From Furfurilactobacillus entadae (lineage in GTDB: Bacteria; Bacillota; Bacilli; Lactobacillales; Lactobacillaceae), in the NCBI RefSeq assembly GCF_045862745.1, contig NZ_BQXN01000007.1:1-64000 (forward strand): a DNA stretch of 64,000 nt. The letters are read 5' to 3'. Of the stretch, positions 25,665 to 34,437 are shown piece by piece. How positions within the stretch are numbered: the first letter of the stretch is position 1; each line of letters starts with the position of its first letter. Both the position numbers and the translations under genes were made by a program. Below the pieces are notes generated by a model, which searched no databases, was not told the origin of the DNA, and saw nothing but the letters and a program-made list of their open reading frames with translations.

Positions 25665-26486
25665 TTACAGTTTACGCTTCTCGGCAGCTAATAGGTGCTG
25701 AATGCCGTAAGCAACACCGTTTGAATCATTATCAGTTGTGATAAATTCAGCGATTTGCTTGATTTCAGGGTTGGCGTTTGCCATCACGATGGGGTGGCCG
25801 ACTGAATTGAGCATTGGGAGATCATTATGACCGTCGCCAAATGCAGGCAGTTCTTCTGTCTGTAAATGTTCACGTTCTTGAATAAAATGAATTCCAACTG
25901 ACTTTTGGGCAAGCGCACTCGTGACTTCCAGGTAGACCGGACCAGATTGTTGAAAAATGATTCCGGGGAGATCCATTTTTAAAAAGTAATCCTGAACATG
26001 GTGCAGTGTTTGTTCCTCATCAAACATCATCATGATTTTGAATATGTGAAGCTGGGGCTGGTTTAATAACTGGCTGAATGAAGTTAGTGTCGGTGATTGG
26101 CCAGTGAGGCGACTTTCTGTCGTAATTCCTTGATCGATCTTCTCGGCATACCAGCAATTTTGACCATAACAACTGACGCTGACAGTGGGAAAGCGTTGCC
26201 CAAGTTTGCCGAGGATTTGCTGAACAACGGTTGTTTCAATGCTGTTGGCAACAAGGGGAACAAGACGTCTGTTTTCCATTGAAAAAATAAGCCCGCCGTT
26301 AAACGCAATTTGGGGTGTTGCCAGATGTAATTGATTAATGGCAAACATCATTTCCATGGGGGCACGTGCGGATACCAGAGTGAATGGAATGTGAGTACTT
26401 TTGATAACAGTCGCGTTGTGTTCACTTAAGTGTCCCTGTGAATCTAGCAAAGTATTGTCCATGTCTGAAAAGATGTGTTTGATCAT
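25665..26486 (-). CDS. HAD-superfamily hydrolase, Cof-type (IIB)
   Basis: The 273-residue phosphatase has motif I FSDMDNTLLDS (nucleophile and acid Asp), motif II near TLVSAR, a IIB cap in the middle, and motif III/IV GDGHNDLPML. Members dephosphorylate sugar phosphates or other small phosphoesters. Together with the LacI regulator 29 bp downstream it forms an operon under a perfect LacI-type operator. The motif I FSDMDNT has Met where many have Leu/Val, which is tolerated. Confidence 0.85.
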   Translation of the reverse strand: MIKHIFSDMDNTLLDSQGHLSEHNATVIKSTHIPFTLVSARAPMEMMFAINQLHLATPQIAFNGGLIFSMENRRLVPLVANSIETTVVQQILGKLGQRFPTVSVSCYGQNCWYAEKIDQGITTESRLTGQSPTLTSFSQLLNQPQLHIFKIMMMFDEEQTLHHVQDYFLKMDLPGIIFQQSGPVYLEVTSALAQKSVGIHFIQEREHLQTEELPAFGDGHNDLPMLNSVGHPIVMANANPEIKQIAEFITTDNDSNGVAYGIQHLLAAEKRKL

Positions 26487-26532
26487 AATGAAATCTCCTA
26501 TTGTGGTTCTTGAATTAACCCAAGGATAATCT

Positions 26533-26548
26533 CTGAAACGCGTTTCAG
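26533..26548. promoter_or_regulatory. Perfect 16-bp LacI-type operator
   Basis: CTGAAACGCGTTTCAG is its own reverse complement with the central CG of LacI/GalR operators. It lies 47 bp upstream of the HAD gene start. CcpA could also recognise it. Confidence 0.65.
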
Positions 26549-26637
26549 GTCAAGGACATTTTATTGATGAATGAGATTAATTGTGATGGTAATAACGCGT
26601 TTTTTCAGGAGCCTTAAAAATTTTATCAGCACCATTC

Positions 26638-26695
26638 GAAAAGCGCCATGCACGGCCTGAAAGGGGCTTGTACATGACGCTTTTTCATTATATAA
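26638..26695 (-). terminator. Terminator of the surface-protein gene
   Basis: AAAAGCGCCATGCA pairs imperfectly with TACATGACGCTTTT, followed by T-rich sequence on both strands. Confidence 0.6.
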
Positions 26696-26774
26696 AACGA
26701 GATGGTGTATCTATTTATGGGGTCAGAAATCCTGGTTTTCAAGTCAATTGTTCGGTATGACTACGAAGGGTTAA

Positions 26775-28658
26775 TTAGCGTGCGTGGCGTTTTAGGAAAA
26801 CAAGAAGGCCAGCAAGGCCACTAATTAACACACCAGCGATCCCCAACCATGAAGCGGCCTCTGCTGCTGTTTTGGGTAAGAGACTCTTCTGCGAAGATTG
26901 GTCAGCTTTCGATGATGATTGCATCGATTGACTAGAATCACTGGGCCGGTTGCTAGAGGTGGACGCGGTTATCTGATTACTGTTTGTACTTGAGGCACTT
27001 GAACTATCTTGATTGTTAGCGTTGCTTGAAGATGAACTGTTGTGTTCGGAACTTAAGTTATTAGAACTTGAACTAGGATTTGAACTGTCAGAACTTGAAC
27101 TATCGGCGTGGTCTTTAGCGTAAACGTAAATTACAGTCTGTGCTGTATCCGTGAAGGCGCCTGTTGCGCTACCGTGGAGTTCTTTAAAGGTGTAGCCGTT
27201 GACCTGCTTTTGGGTAGTGGTGTACTTGTCGCCAATGTTGCCATGAAGCACACGATCATCAGCGATTTTGTGACCATCTGTGTCAACATACGTGGCAGTT
27301 ACATCACCGGCCTTAGTTGAGGCAATCACACTCACGTTTCTCGAGTAAGTCACAATATTCCCATCGCTATCGGTGACGGAATATTTAACAAGATAGGTTC
27401 CTGGTTTTGAAATGTCAAAGCCACCTTCATCCACCACTTTAATGGCATTTGTTAACGTGCCATCCTCTACGTCACCGGCCGTCAGCTGGTCTAATAAGTT
27501 GAACTTCCCATTCTGATAAAAGGTGATATCCTTGCCATCAATGTAGGGCACAAATCCGGCTTGGCTTGTGCCTGTATATTGACCAGTGATGTTTGCAGTA
27601 ACGTTAGCTGAGCCTTGAGAAAATGAAGAAGCTACCGTTGTCTTGTCCGTGAAATTAGGAGCAGCAACGGCGAAAGTGATGGAATAAATTTGCCATTGTT
27701 TAAGATCATCAAAGTGGACCTTTAGTGTTCCATTGCTTAAAGATGTGAGGGCACTATTGGTAATATCAGTAACTTGATTATCAGCGTCAGTTTTTTGAAT
27801 GTAGAGAGAATTTGGCTTAATGTCATGATCTGCGGTGACTGTCCCGATGTACTTTCCTAACTCGGTTGATTCCCTAGTTGCAAAAGTTACCGTGTAAAAA
27901 TGATATGGGGCACTGTACGAAAATCCCCAGAGGTCTTTAGACAATAAGCCGATGGAATTATTTCGGTACCCATTACTTGGATAATTGACCGTATACCATG
28001 ACGGAACCCCGCCATAAATCGTGGCTCCGGGGATTACCACCTGACCAGGGTTATCTTTCTTGACAGTCAACGTGGGGTTAGCCACGTTGATATTGTGCGA
28101 ATTACCGGTAGTGTCAATAAGGTTTGCGGCTATTGTTGTCGTAGCGTCCGCGTCTTTTGCATGACAACTAAGTGCAATGGTAACCGTTCCCTCGGTATTC
28201 ATGTCAACTTTGCTCGTAAAAGTGACTGTGTTGCTATTTGGGTCAAAAGAAGATGAGAAGTACTTATCAATGTTTGAATTTAAAGTCAGCGAGCTGTAAT
28301 CAACGACATTACTGTCTAAATTAACAACGATTTTATCGCCCTTTTGAAGGGTGTTTTTTGAATCTGTATGGACGTTGATGTTGATCAACAATGCATCGAG
28401 AGCAGTTTTTGTCTCAGTAAAGTTGGTATCAATAGAAACAGGGATTCCCACGGAAGACGTGGCCTTTGATGAAGAATCTTCTGCTGTCGTACTGGTCGAG
28501 CTCGCAGGTTTAAGTGGTGTTCCATCGCTGGTTAATTCGCTTGAGCTAGACGAATTTGATTGATCAGCTGCGTGAGCTGTAGAACCAAAAGCGTTTCCGC
28601 ACATTAACGCAATAACCACGAGTGCGCTAAGTGGTTTACTAAATTGTCCCTTTAACAT
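26775..28658 (-). CDS. Wall-anchored surface protein with MucBP-like and Ig-like domains
   Basis: The 627-residue protein starts with a signal peptide ending AHA-AD (about residue 30). A Ser/Thr-rich stretch, a beta-rich adhesin-type region, a bacterial Ig-like domain (about 360-445, IKVVDEGGFDISKPGTYLVK) and a MucBP-like repeat (about 450-515, VTATYVDTDGHKIAD) follow. A Ser/Asn-rich wall spacer leads to LPKTA near 594, a hydrophobic segment and a KRHAR tail. The LPKTA is a variant of the LPxTG sorting motif. A mucin- or surface-binding role is likely but unproven. Confidence 0.85.
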   Translation of the reverse strand: MLKGQFSKPLSALVVIALMCGNAFGSTAHAADQSNSSSSSELTSDGTPLKPASSTSTTAEDSSSKATSSVGIPVSIDTNFTETKTALDALLININVHTDSKNTLQKGDKIVVNLDSNVVDYSSLTLNSNIDKYFSSSFDPNSNTVTFTSKVDMNTEGTVTIALSCHAKDADATTTIAANLIDTTGNSHNINVANPTLTVKKDNPGQVVIPGATIYGGVPSWYTVNYPSNGYRNNSIGLLSKDLWGFSYSAPYHFYTVTFATRESTELGKYIGTVTADHDIKPNSLYIQKTDADNQVTDITNSALTSLSNGTLKVHFDDLKQWQIYSITFAVAAPNFTDKTTVASSFSQGSANVTANITGQYTGTSQAGFVPYIDGKDITFYQNGKFNLLDQLTAGDVEDGTLTNAIKVVDEGGFDISKPGTYLVKYSVTDSDGNIVTYSRNVSVIASTKAGDVTATYVDTDGHKIADDRVLHGNIGDKYTTTQKQVNGYTFKELHGSATGAFTDTAQTVIYVYAKDHADSSSSDSSNPSSSSNNLSSEHNSSSSSNANNQDSSSASSTNSNQITASTSSNRPSDSSQSMQSSSKADQSSQKSLLPKTAAEAASWLGIAGVLISGLAGLLVFLKRHAR

Positions 28659-29110
28659 GATTACGCCATCTCCAATAAATGAATTTAATTACTTAAGTAA
28701 AATAAATATTTTATATTATATAGTTTTGCAAAATTTATGTTTTTAGTCAAGTTTCCGTATTGGGAGAAACGGTCTTGCATTCTTACAGGAATTATTCATG
28801 AGTGCCGAATCAACGGAATAAGGGTTAGCCATCATTGGTCATAACGGTGCTACTCTTTACTTGATTAGGTGTGGCAGAGCACATGAATGTAATGCAAAAC
28901 AACAAGCCACGCTTATAATAATTAGGTCGCTATCCTTTACTATTGATCGGTTAAAGTTTTAGACTGGTTAGATGGGTCGCGCAAGATTTTTGTTAATTTG
29001 TGGTTAATAGCCGCGCTAGGGAGTTAGTCGCTATGATCAAAATCAGATCACTTCAAGTGATTAAGTACGGAGAACGTTAGCATCTACCAAATTGGAGGTT
29101 ATAAATACAA
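28659..29110. other. Intergenic region between the surface protein and opuCA
   Basis: AT-rich sequence at the left would hold the surface-protein promoter. Towards opuCA there is a 15-bp palindrome (29047-29061). No gene or RNA is recognised. Confidence 0.5.
29047..29061. promoter_or_regulatory. 15-bp palindrome upstream of opuCA
   Basis: ATCACTTCAAGTGAT is a perfect 7-1-7 inverted repeat 50 bp before the opuCA start. It could be an operator for an osmotic-stress regulator; no regulator gene is adjacent. Confidence 0.45.
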
Positions 29111-30292
29111 ATGTTTTTATCGATGGACCATTTAAATAAAATCTACGCTGGCAATAAGGTTGCCGTTGATGACTTTAATTTAGAAGTCAACCGGGGTGAG
29201 TTTATCTGTTTTATTGGGACTTCAGGGTCCGGAAAGACGACGACAATGCGGATGATTAACCGGATGTTACGGCAAACATCTGGAACCATTAAAATTGATG
29301 GCAAGGACATTGCAGACATGAATCCGGTGCAATTACGACGTCGGATTGGTTATGTTATTCAAAATATTGGCCTGTTACCACACATGACCATTGGCGAAAA
29401 CATCACGCTAGTGCCTAAATTGTTAAAATGGCCAGAAGAGAAGCGGCAAGCTCGTGCTAAAGAAATGATTAACATGGTAGAGTTGCCAGAGAATTTTTTG
29501 GATCGTTATCCAGGTGAACTGTCAGGTGGGCAACAGCAACGGATTGGCGTTGCACGGGCGCTAGCGGCTGATCAGGATATTATCCTGATGGACGAAGCTT
29601 TCAGCGCGTTAGACCCTGTAACACGTGAATTGTTACAGGATTTGGTTAAAAGCTTACAACAAAAATCTGGGAAGACGTTTATCTTTGTGACTCATGACAT
29701 GGATGAGGCAATGAAGCTAGCTACGCGAATTGTGGTGATGTCACATGGAAAGACTGTCCAGATCGCTACACCGGAAGAAATTCTTCGTCATCCAGCTAAT
29801 GATTTCGTTGAAGAATTGATCGGACGCGAACGTTTGATCCAAGCAAAGCCAAGCATCACCACTGTTGGGCAGGTTATGTTAAAGACCCCCGTTGCCATGC
29901 AAGCCAATCAAAGTATGGCCAGAGCGTTAAAGCTGATGCATGATCGACGTGTTGATACCTTATTGGTAACCAACGAGCACCAGCAATTAACGGGATTTGT
30001 GGATATTGAGACGTTAAACGATCATTATGCACCGCAAAATCCGCTTAGCAACATCGTCAATTCAAAAATTTTTTATGTGAATGAAAATGCGGTGATTCGT
30101 GATACTGTTGATCGAATCTTGAAACATGGATATAAAAACGTTCCAGTTGTGGATGATCAGCAACACTTGGTTGGTATTGTCACCCGAGCAACTTTAGTGG
30201 ATATCGTCTACGATGCATTGTTTGGCGAAGACGGTGATAATGAGCAGGAAAGCGTTTCAACAAGCGAAACGGATGAAAAGGCGGGTGCATAA
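29111..30292 (+). CDS. opuCA: Osmoprotectant (betaine/carnitine/choline) ABC transporter ATPase
   Basis: The 393-residue ATPase has Walker A GTSGSGKTT, signature LSGGQQQR, Walker B IILMDEAFSALD, and two C-terminal CBS domains (about 250-375), as in OpuCA/OpuBA, where CBS domains sense ionic strength or c-di-AMP. It is the first gene of a four-gene operon opuCA-CB-CC-CD. A TTGGAGG Shine-Dalgarno sequence precedes the ATG. The operon imports compatible solutes under hyperosmotic stress. The exact solute spectrum cannot be told from sequence. Confidence 0.93.
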   Translation: MFLSMDHLNKIYAGNKVAVDDFNLEVNRGEFICFIGTSGSGKTTTMRMINRMLRQTSGTIKIDGKDIADMNPVQLRRRIGYVIQNIGLLPHMTIGENITLVPKLLKWPEEKRQARAKEMINMVELPENFLDRYPGELSGGQQQRIGVARALAADQDIILMDEAFSALDPVTRELLQDLVKSLQQKSGKTFIFVTHDMDEAMKLATRIVVMSHGKTVQIATPEEILRHPANDFVEELIGRERLIQAKPSITTVGQVMLKTPVAMQANQSMARALKLMHDRRVDTLLVTNEHQQLTGFVDIETLNDHYAPQNPLSNIVNSKIFYVNENAVIRDTVDRILKHGYKNVPVVDDQQHLVGIVTRATLVDIVYDALFGEDGDNEQESVSTSETDEKAGA

Positions 30293-30294
30293 GC

Positions 30295-30942
30295 ATGGTG
30301 ACCTTTTTACAAAACTACGGCGGCCAACTTGTATTCAAGACATGGCAACATCTGTACATTTCAGGGATTGCCCTTTTCCTAGGTGTGTTGTTCGCGATTC
30401 CACTGGGCATTGTATTAACGCGGTTTAAAAGAGCAGCCGGAATCATTATTGGGTTGGCCAGTGTGCTACAAACAGTACCGGCAATGGCATTGTTAGCCTT
30501 AATGATTCCAATTTTTGGAATTGGAGCTAAGCCGGCGATTGTTGCATTATTTATCTATTCATTGTTGCCAATTTTACGTAATACGTATTTAGGCCTTGAA
30601 GACGTTGATCCAAGCGTGCTGGATGCGGAAAAGGGAATGGGAATGAGTCAATTAGAATCAATTCGGATGGTGGAACTACCACTCGCCGCACCGGTTATTA
30701 TGGCGGGAGTTCGGTTATCTGGAACGTATGTCATTGCGTGGGCGACCCTGGCCTCATACATTGGTGCTGGTGGACTAGGAGACTTCATTTTCAACGGCCT
30801 AAATCTTTATCGCGGTGATTTGATTTTAGGTGGTTCGATCCCTGTAATATTGATGGCGTTAGTGGTCGATTTTTTGTTGGGGAGACTCGAACATCTGTTA
30901 ACGGCGCAAACAGACTCTGAAAGTAGAGGTGCGACGTCATGA
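30295..30942 (+). CDS. opuCB: Osmoprotectant ABC transporter permease
   Basis: The 215-residue membrane protein has five to six hydrophobic segments and the permease EAA-type loop (DAEKGMGMSQLESIRMVELPLAAP). It starts 2 bp after opuCA and overlaps opuCC by 4 bp (ATGA), indicating translational coupling. With the paralogous permease opuCD it forms the membrane pore. Confidence 0.93.
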   Translation: MVTFLQNYGGQLVFKTWQHLYISGIALFLGVLFAIPLGIVLTRFKRAAGIIIGLASVLQTVPAMALLALMIPIFGIGAKPAIVALFIYSLLPILRNTYLGLEDVDPSVLDAEKGMGMSQLESIRMVELPLAAPVIMAGVRLSGTYVIAWATLASYIGAGGLGDFIFNGLNLYRGDLILGGSIPVILMALVVDFLLGRLEHLLTAQTDSESRGATS

Positions 30943-31877
30943 AAAAAACGGGACGAAAATTAATTGGTATCTTACTGGTTAGCCTGAGCATGGTGTTAAT
31001 CCTTAGTGGCTGTGGCTTTCCTGGGTTAAACAACTCTAGTACAGGGACCGTGCGAATTGCAGCGCAGTCTACAACAGAATCACAGATTATGGCAGAGATG
31101 TTGAAGGATCTAATCCAGCACGACACCCCTTATAAGGGAACGATCATTGCAAATCTTGGTTCAGGTAATGTGACCTTTAATGCACAAAAGCGCGGTGATG
31201 CTGATATTACGGCAACTCGGTACACTGGGACTGATTTAGAGTCGATCATGGGCAAACAAATTGACCGCTCGCGGACCCCAGCGCAAACGGATGCCTATGT
31301 CACAAAATATTTTAAGCAACACTATCACATGACTTACTTTCCGAGCTATGGTTTTGCAGATACGTATGCGTGGATGGTCACTCAGAAGTTTGCGAAGCAA
31401 AATCATGTGAACTCAGTGAGCGATTTAAAGCCAGTTGCTAAGACAATGAAGGTTGGTATTGACCCAATCTGGGAAAACCGTCATGGTGACGGTTATGCTG
31501 ACTTTAAACGGGTTTATGGATACGCTTTTGATGACGTTTATCCGATGCAAATTGGGTTAGTTTATGATGCGTTGGATAACGGTCGCATGGACGCAGTGCT
31601 TGGCTACTCTACGGACGGACGAATTGCTAGTTATAACCTAAAGGTTTTAAAGGATGATCGTAATTTCTTCCCGCCGTATAGTTGCAGTGTTGTTGCTAAT
31701 GACGCCGCTTTAAAAGAATTCCCTAAGCTCAAAGCAACGCTAGCATTGTTAAATGGCAAAATTGATGAGCGGACAATGCAAAAGCTGAATTACCAAGTGG
31801 ACAATAATTTAGAGGAACCGGCGACGGTTGCACAACGATTTTTACGAACACACCATTACTTTGAGGAGGGTAAGTAA
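30939..31877 (+). CDS. opuCC: Osmoprotectant ABC transporter substrate-binding lipoprotein
   Basis: The 312-residue protein has a lipoprotein signal with lipobox LSGC (Cys at residue 25) and an OpuAC/ProX-like binding fold. Aromatic-rich stretches such as YFPSYGFADTYAWMV fit the cage for quaternary ammonium groups. It overlaps the end of opuCB by 4 bp. It captures glycine betaine, carnitine or choline at the outer membrane face and presents it to the permease. Confidence 0.92.
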   Translation: MKKTGRKLIGILLVSLSMVLILSGCGFPGLNNSSTGTVRIAAQSTTESQIMAEMLKDLIQHDTPYKGTIIANLGSGNVTFNAQKRGDADITATRYTGTDLESIMGKQIDRSRTPAQTDAYVTKYFKQHYHMTYFPSYGFADTYAWMVTQKFAKQNHVNSVSDLKPVAKTMKVGIDPIWENRHGDGYADFKRVYGYAFDDVYPMQIGLVYDALDNGRMDAVLGYSTDGRIASYNLKVLKDDRNFFPPYSCSVVANDAALKEFPKLKATLALLNGKIDERTMQKLNYQVDNNLEEPATVAQRFLRTHHYFEEGK

Positions 31878-31878
31878 C

Positions 31879-32535
31879 GTGGCAAACCTAAATATTTGGC
31901 AACAACTAGTTGCTTACTTTCAACAAAATGGCATGTATGTACTGGTGCAGTTTAATCGGCATTTTTTGATTTCAATTTATGGCGTGCTGTTTGCTGCAAT
32001 TGTCGGGATTCCCATTGGAATTGTGATTGCGCGATACAAAAAAATGAGTGGCTGGGTAATCGGTGTGGCAAATGTAATTCAAACGATTCCGTCATTAGCA
32101 ATGCTATCTGTATTGATGCTTGGCTTAGGGCTAGGTGTTAATACGGTCATTGTGACTGTCTTCTTGTACGCATTATTACCGATCGTTAAGAACACATATA
32201 CCGGAATGTTAAATGTTAATCCTGATGTCTTAGACGCAGGAAAGGGTATTGGAATGACGCGGTTGGAATTGTTACGGTACGTGGAGCTACCACTGGCCTT
32301 ATCCGTCATTATGGCGGGAATTCGGAACGCATTGGTTCTTGCGATTGGGATCACAGCAATTGGTTCATTTGTCGGGGCCGGTGGGTTAGGCGATATCATT
32401 ATTCGTGGAACTAACGCCACAAATGGTGGAGCAATTATCTTAGCCGGTGCTTTACCAACGGCCTTAATGGCGATCGTGTCAGATGCCATATTAGGCTGGT
32501 TAGAGCGACGGTTTAGTCCAGCTCAGATGAAGTAA
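31879..32535 (+). CDS. opuCD: Osmoprotectant ABC transporter permease
   Basis: The 218-residue permease is a paralogue of opuCB with the same EAA-type loop (DAGKGIGMTRLELLRYVELPLALS). I chose GTG 31879, which has GAGGAGG about 9 nt upstream and lies 1 bp after the opuCC stop; an upstream in-frame start at 31828 would sit inside opuCC. It is the last gene of the operon. Confidence 0.92.
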   Translation: MANLNIWQQLVAYFQQNGMYVLVQFNRHFLISIYGVLFAAIVGIPIGIVIARYKKMSGWVIGVANVIQTIPSLAMLSVLMLGLGLGVNTVIVTVFLYALLPIVKNTYTGMLNVNPDVLDAGKGIGMTRLELLRYVELPLALSVIMAGIRNALVLAIGITAIGSFVGAGGLGDIIIRGTNATNGGAIILAGALPTALMAIVSDAILGWLERRFSPAQMK

Positions 32536-32939
32536 CAATTTGATGAGCTGTCTTTAACTAAAGAGTGACGTGCCATTGCGTTAAGGTAACCGCTGATTAG
32601 AGACTAGACCGGGGTTGCGTAGTCACCTAATGTAAGGTTGGCCTATGTCAGCTTGAAAGAATGATTCGAATTGTGAAAAGATGGAAAGGGAGCGGCTATA
32701 TGGCCGCTCCTTTTCTGTCGAGATTATGATTGATACGTACTGGAATCTGAAAGTCAAAGAGCAAGGGTGAACCTTAAGATGACATTGAGGATGGCGATGC
32801 GTTCTTAATACGCATTTTTGACGTAAGATTGAGTAATCTAAAACACTGAGGGCTACAATTTGTTTTTCGGATGGTAAAATTATCGTAATCATTTATGTAA
32901 ACGGCTAACGTAATTTTTTGGGTAGTGAGGAAAACAAAC
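32536..32939. other. Intergenic region after opuCD
   Basis: It contains a terminator (32684-32715) about 150 bp past opuCD and AT-rich sequence before a 48-residue gene. No other feature is seen. Confidence 0.5.
32684..32715 (+). terminator. Terminator downstream of the opuC operon
   Basis: GGAGCGGC/GCCGCTCC stem around TATATG, preceded by AAAG and followed by TTTTCT. Confidence 0.75.
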
Positions 32940-33086
32940 ATGAATTATGTGATTTTTGGTCTTGAGCTGTTAGCAATTTTGCTTTGGTTAATTTTTGGAG
33001 TCCACACACTCTGGCTTGCTCTTATTGGTGTGGCAATCATTATTGTTGTTTCACAATTACTCCACATTCTTTTAAAAGCCCGGTAA
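32940..33086 (+). CDS. Small membrane protein (48 aa)
   Basis: The short ORF (MNYVIFGLELLAILLWLIFG...) has a GTGAGG Shine-Dalgarno sequence and encodes two hydrophobic segments (about residues 3-20 and 23-45), with a His-Thr turn and a C-terminal Lys-Ala-Arg. No family recognised. It stands alone between the opuC operon and a GNAT gene; membrane stress function is possible but not shown. Confidence 0.6.
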   Translation: MNYVIFGLELLAILLWLIFGVHTLWLALIGVAIIIVVSQLLHILLKAR

Positions 33087-33275
33087 ACTTTGGCAAGAGA
33101 TGTTTGCCGTTAAAGTTAAAAAACAATTCAGGTGATGAATTTAGGGCGCATAATAATGCAGTTTTGAGCTGAAAATACAATTAGTAATTGGCAGATGGTG
33201 AGAAGGTGTGTGGCCTTAAAGAAAAGGCTTTCATAAGCGAAGAGGCGAACAGTAACATCAATAACAACGATTGAA

Positions 33276-33316
33276 AAAATGACCGTCAGCCTTAATCATA
33301 GACTGGCGGTCATTTT
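33276..33316. terminator. Bidirectional terminator near the GNAT gene
   Basis: AAAATGACCGTCAG pairs with CTGGCGGTCATTTT around 13 nt, A-rich on the left and T-rich on the right. Confidence 0.75.
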
Positions 33317-33374
33317 AGTTAAGTGTTTAGACGGAAATGAATTCTTCATAAAACCAAGTGCTACCGAAGCACAT

Positions 33375-33902
33375 TTATGATAAAGCTGGTAAGGCCTTTT
33401 CCATCAAAATGTCCCGCTGTAAGTCACCACCGAAATCAAATGTGTGGTCACTAAATGGCACGAAGCCTAACGTTTTGTAAAAGGCGAGGGCATTTTGGTT
33501 ATGCTCCCAAACACCTAGCCAAAGCGAGGTCATCCCCAAAGAGTGAGCCTTTGAAACGGCATGGTTAATGAGGTGTTTGCCGAGGCCCAAGCGATGAAAT
33601 TCTTGCTTAATGTAGATGCGTTCAACTTCCAGATGGTCTTCACCTTGGGGCTCGGTTTGAGCAGCTAGCCAATTTAACTTAAGGTAGCCTGCCAAACGTT
33701 CGTTATAGAAGATAAAGTCAAATTCGGACTGGTCATTATTTATTTCATCGATCAACTTAGTTTGATTGTAGGCGGTTGCCAGATAGTGTTGAAGATTTTC
33801 CTGAGCGTTATCTGCCGCAAACGTCGCCTTAAAGGTGTTAATACTGATTTCTTGTAATGCATGCACATCGTTAACCGTGACTCGTTTAATCTTGATTGCC
33901 AT
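33375..33902 (-). CDS. GNAT-family N-acetyltransferase
   Basis: The 175-residue acetyltransferase has the GNAT acetyl-CoA motif A (IYIKQEFHRLGLGKHLI, about 92-108) and motif B ending ALAFYKTLGF. The layout resembles PaiA/spermidine acetyltransferases, but the acceptor is not predictable. It starts 13 bp after the MarR gene stop, in one operon. GAGGAG precedes the ATG. Confidence 0.85.
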   Translation of the reverse strand: MAIKIKRVTVNDVHALQEISINTFKATFAADNAQENLQHYLATAYNQTKLIDEINNDQSEFDFIFYNERLAGYLKLNWLAAQTEPQGEDHLEVERIYIKQEFHRLGLGKHLINHAVSKAHSLGMTSLWLGVWEHNQNALAFYKTLGFVPFSDHTFDFGGDLQRDILMEKALPALS

Positions 33903-33915
33903 GAACAGTTTCTCC

Positions 33916-34374
33916 TCAATAGGGTCTGTGATACCCTTTTTTTACTTTTGCCCAATCAGCAACAACGTTGAGACTGACCTTTTCTAACAATTTATCCAGT
34001 AGCGCGATTTCTTCATCTGAAAGGGCGGTTAAAGCGACTGCATCGGAGTACTGATTTTCAGCTTTCAAGGTCTGATACAGTTTCTCACCGTGAGGGGTGG
34101 CGTATAGCAATTTGTTTTTTTGATTGAATTCATCATCAGATTTAACAATGATGTTCTTTTCGATCAATTTGCTAATGGCTCGATTTGTTGTCGTTTTATC
34201 CACACTGAGGAGGGTGGAAAGCTGCATTTGGGTGATGCCAGGATGCTCAACAACACGGCTTAGATATAGGTATTGGCCTTTTTCCAGCGAGAGTGATTTG
34301 AATTCTATGTTGCTAATCGAATCTAGTGCCCGCGAAATGCTACCGACGTTGCGTAAAATCGTGTTTTCAATCAT
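33916..34374 (-). CDS. MarR-family transcriptional regulator
   Basis: The 152-residue winged-helix protein has the MarR recognition region (GITQMQLSTLLSVDKTTTNRAISKLIEK, about 46-73). It leads the operon with the GNAT gene. Two tandem palindromes immediately upstream are probable autoregulatory operators. The ligand is unknown. AAAGGGA precedes the ATG. Confidence 0.87.
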   Translation of the reverse strand: MIENTILRNVGSISRALDSISNIEFKSLSLEKGQYLYLSRVVEHPGITQMQLSTLLSVDKTTTNRAISKLIEKNIIVKSDDEFNQKNKLLYATPHGEKLYQTLKAENQYSDAVALTALSDEEIALLDKLLEKVSLNVVADWAKVKKGYHRPY

Positions 34375-34397
34375 AACGACTTCCCTTTCTGAAGATG

Positions 34398-34436
34398 AAA
34401 TGAGTGTAACTCATTTTAGTTGTAAGTTCAACTAAA
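34398..34436. promoter_or_regulatory. Tandem palindromic operators of the MarR operon
   Basis: AAATGAG-TGTAA-CTCATTT (34398-34416) is followed by TTTAGTTG-TAAGTT-CAACTAAA (34415-34436). Both have perfect arms and sit 23-62 bp upstream of the MarR start. Confidence 0.65.
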
Positions 34437-34437
34437 T

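Larger units (their letters stand above)
26487..26774. other. Intergenic region with operator and terminator
   Basis: It holds the LacI-type operator and a related AACGCGTT core near 26594-26601, and a terminator for the convergent surface-protein gene (26638-26695). No gene is seen. Confidence 0.6.
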
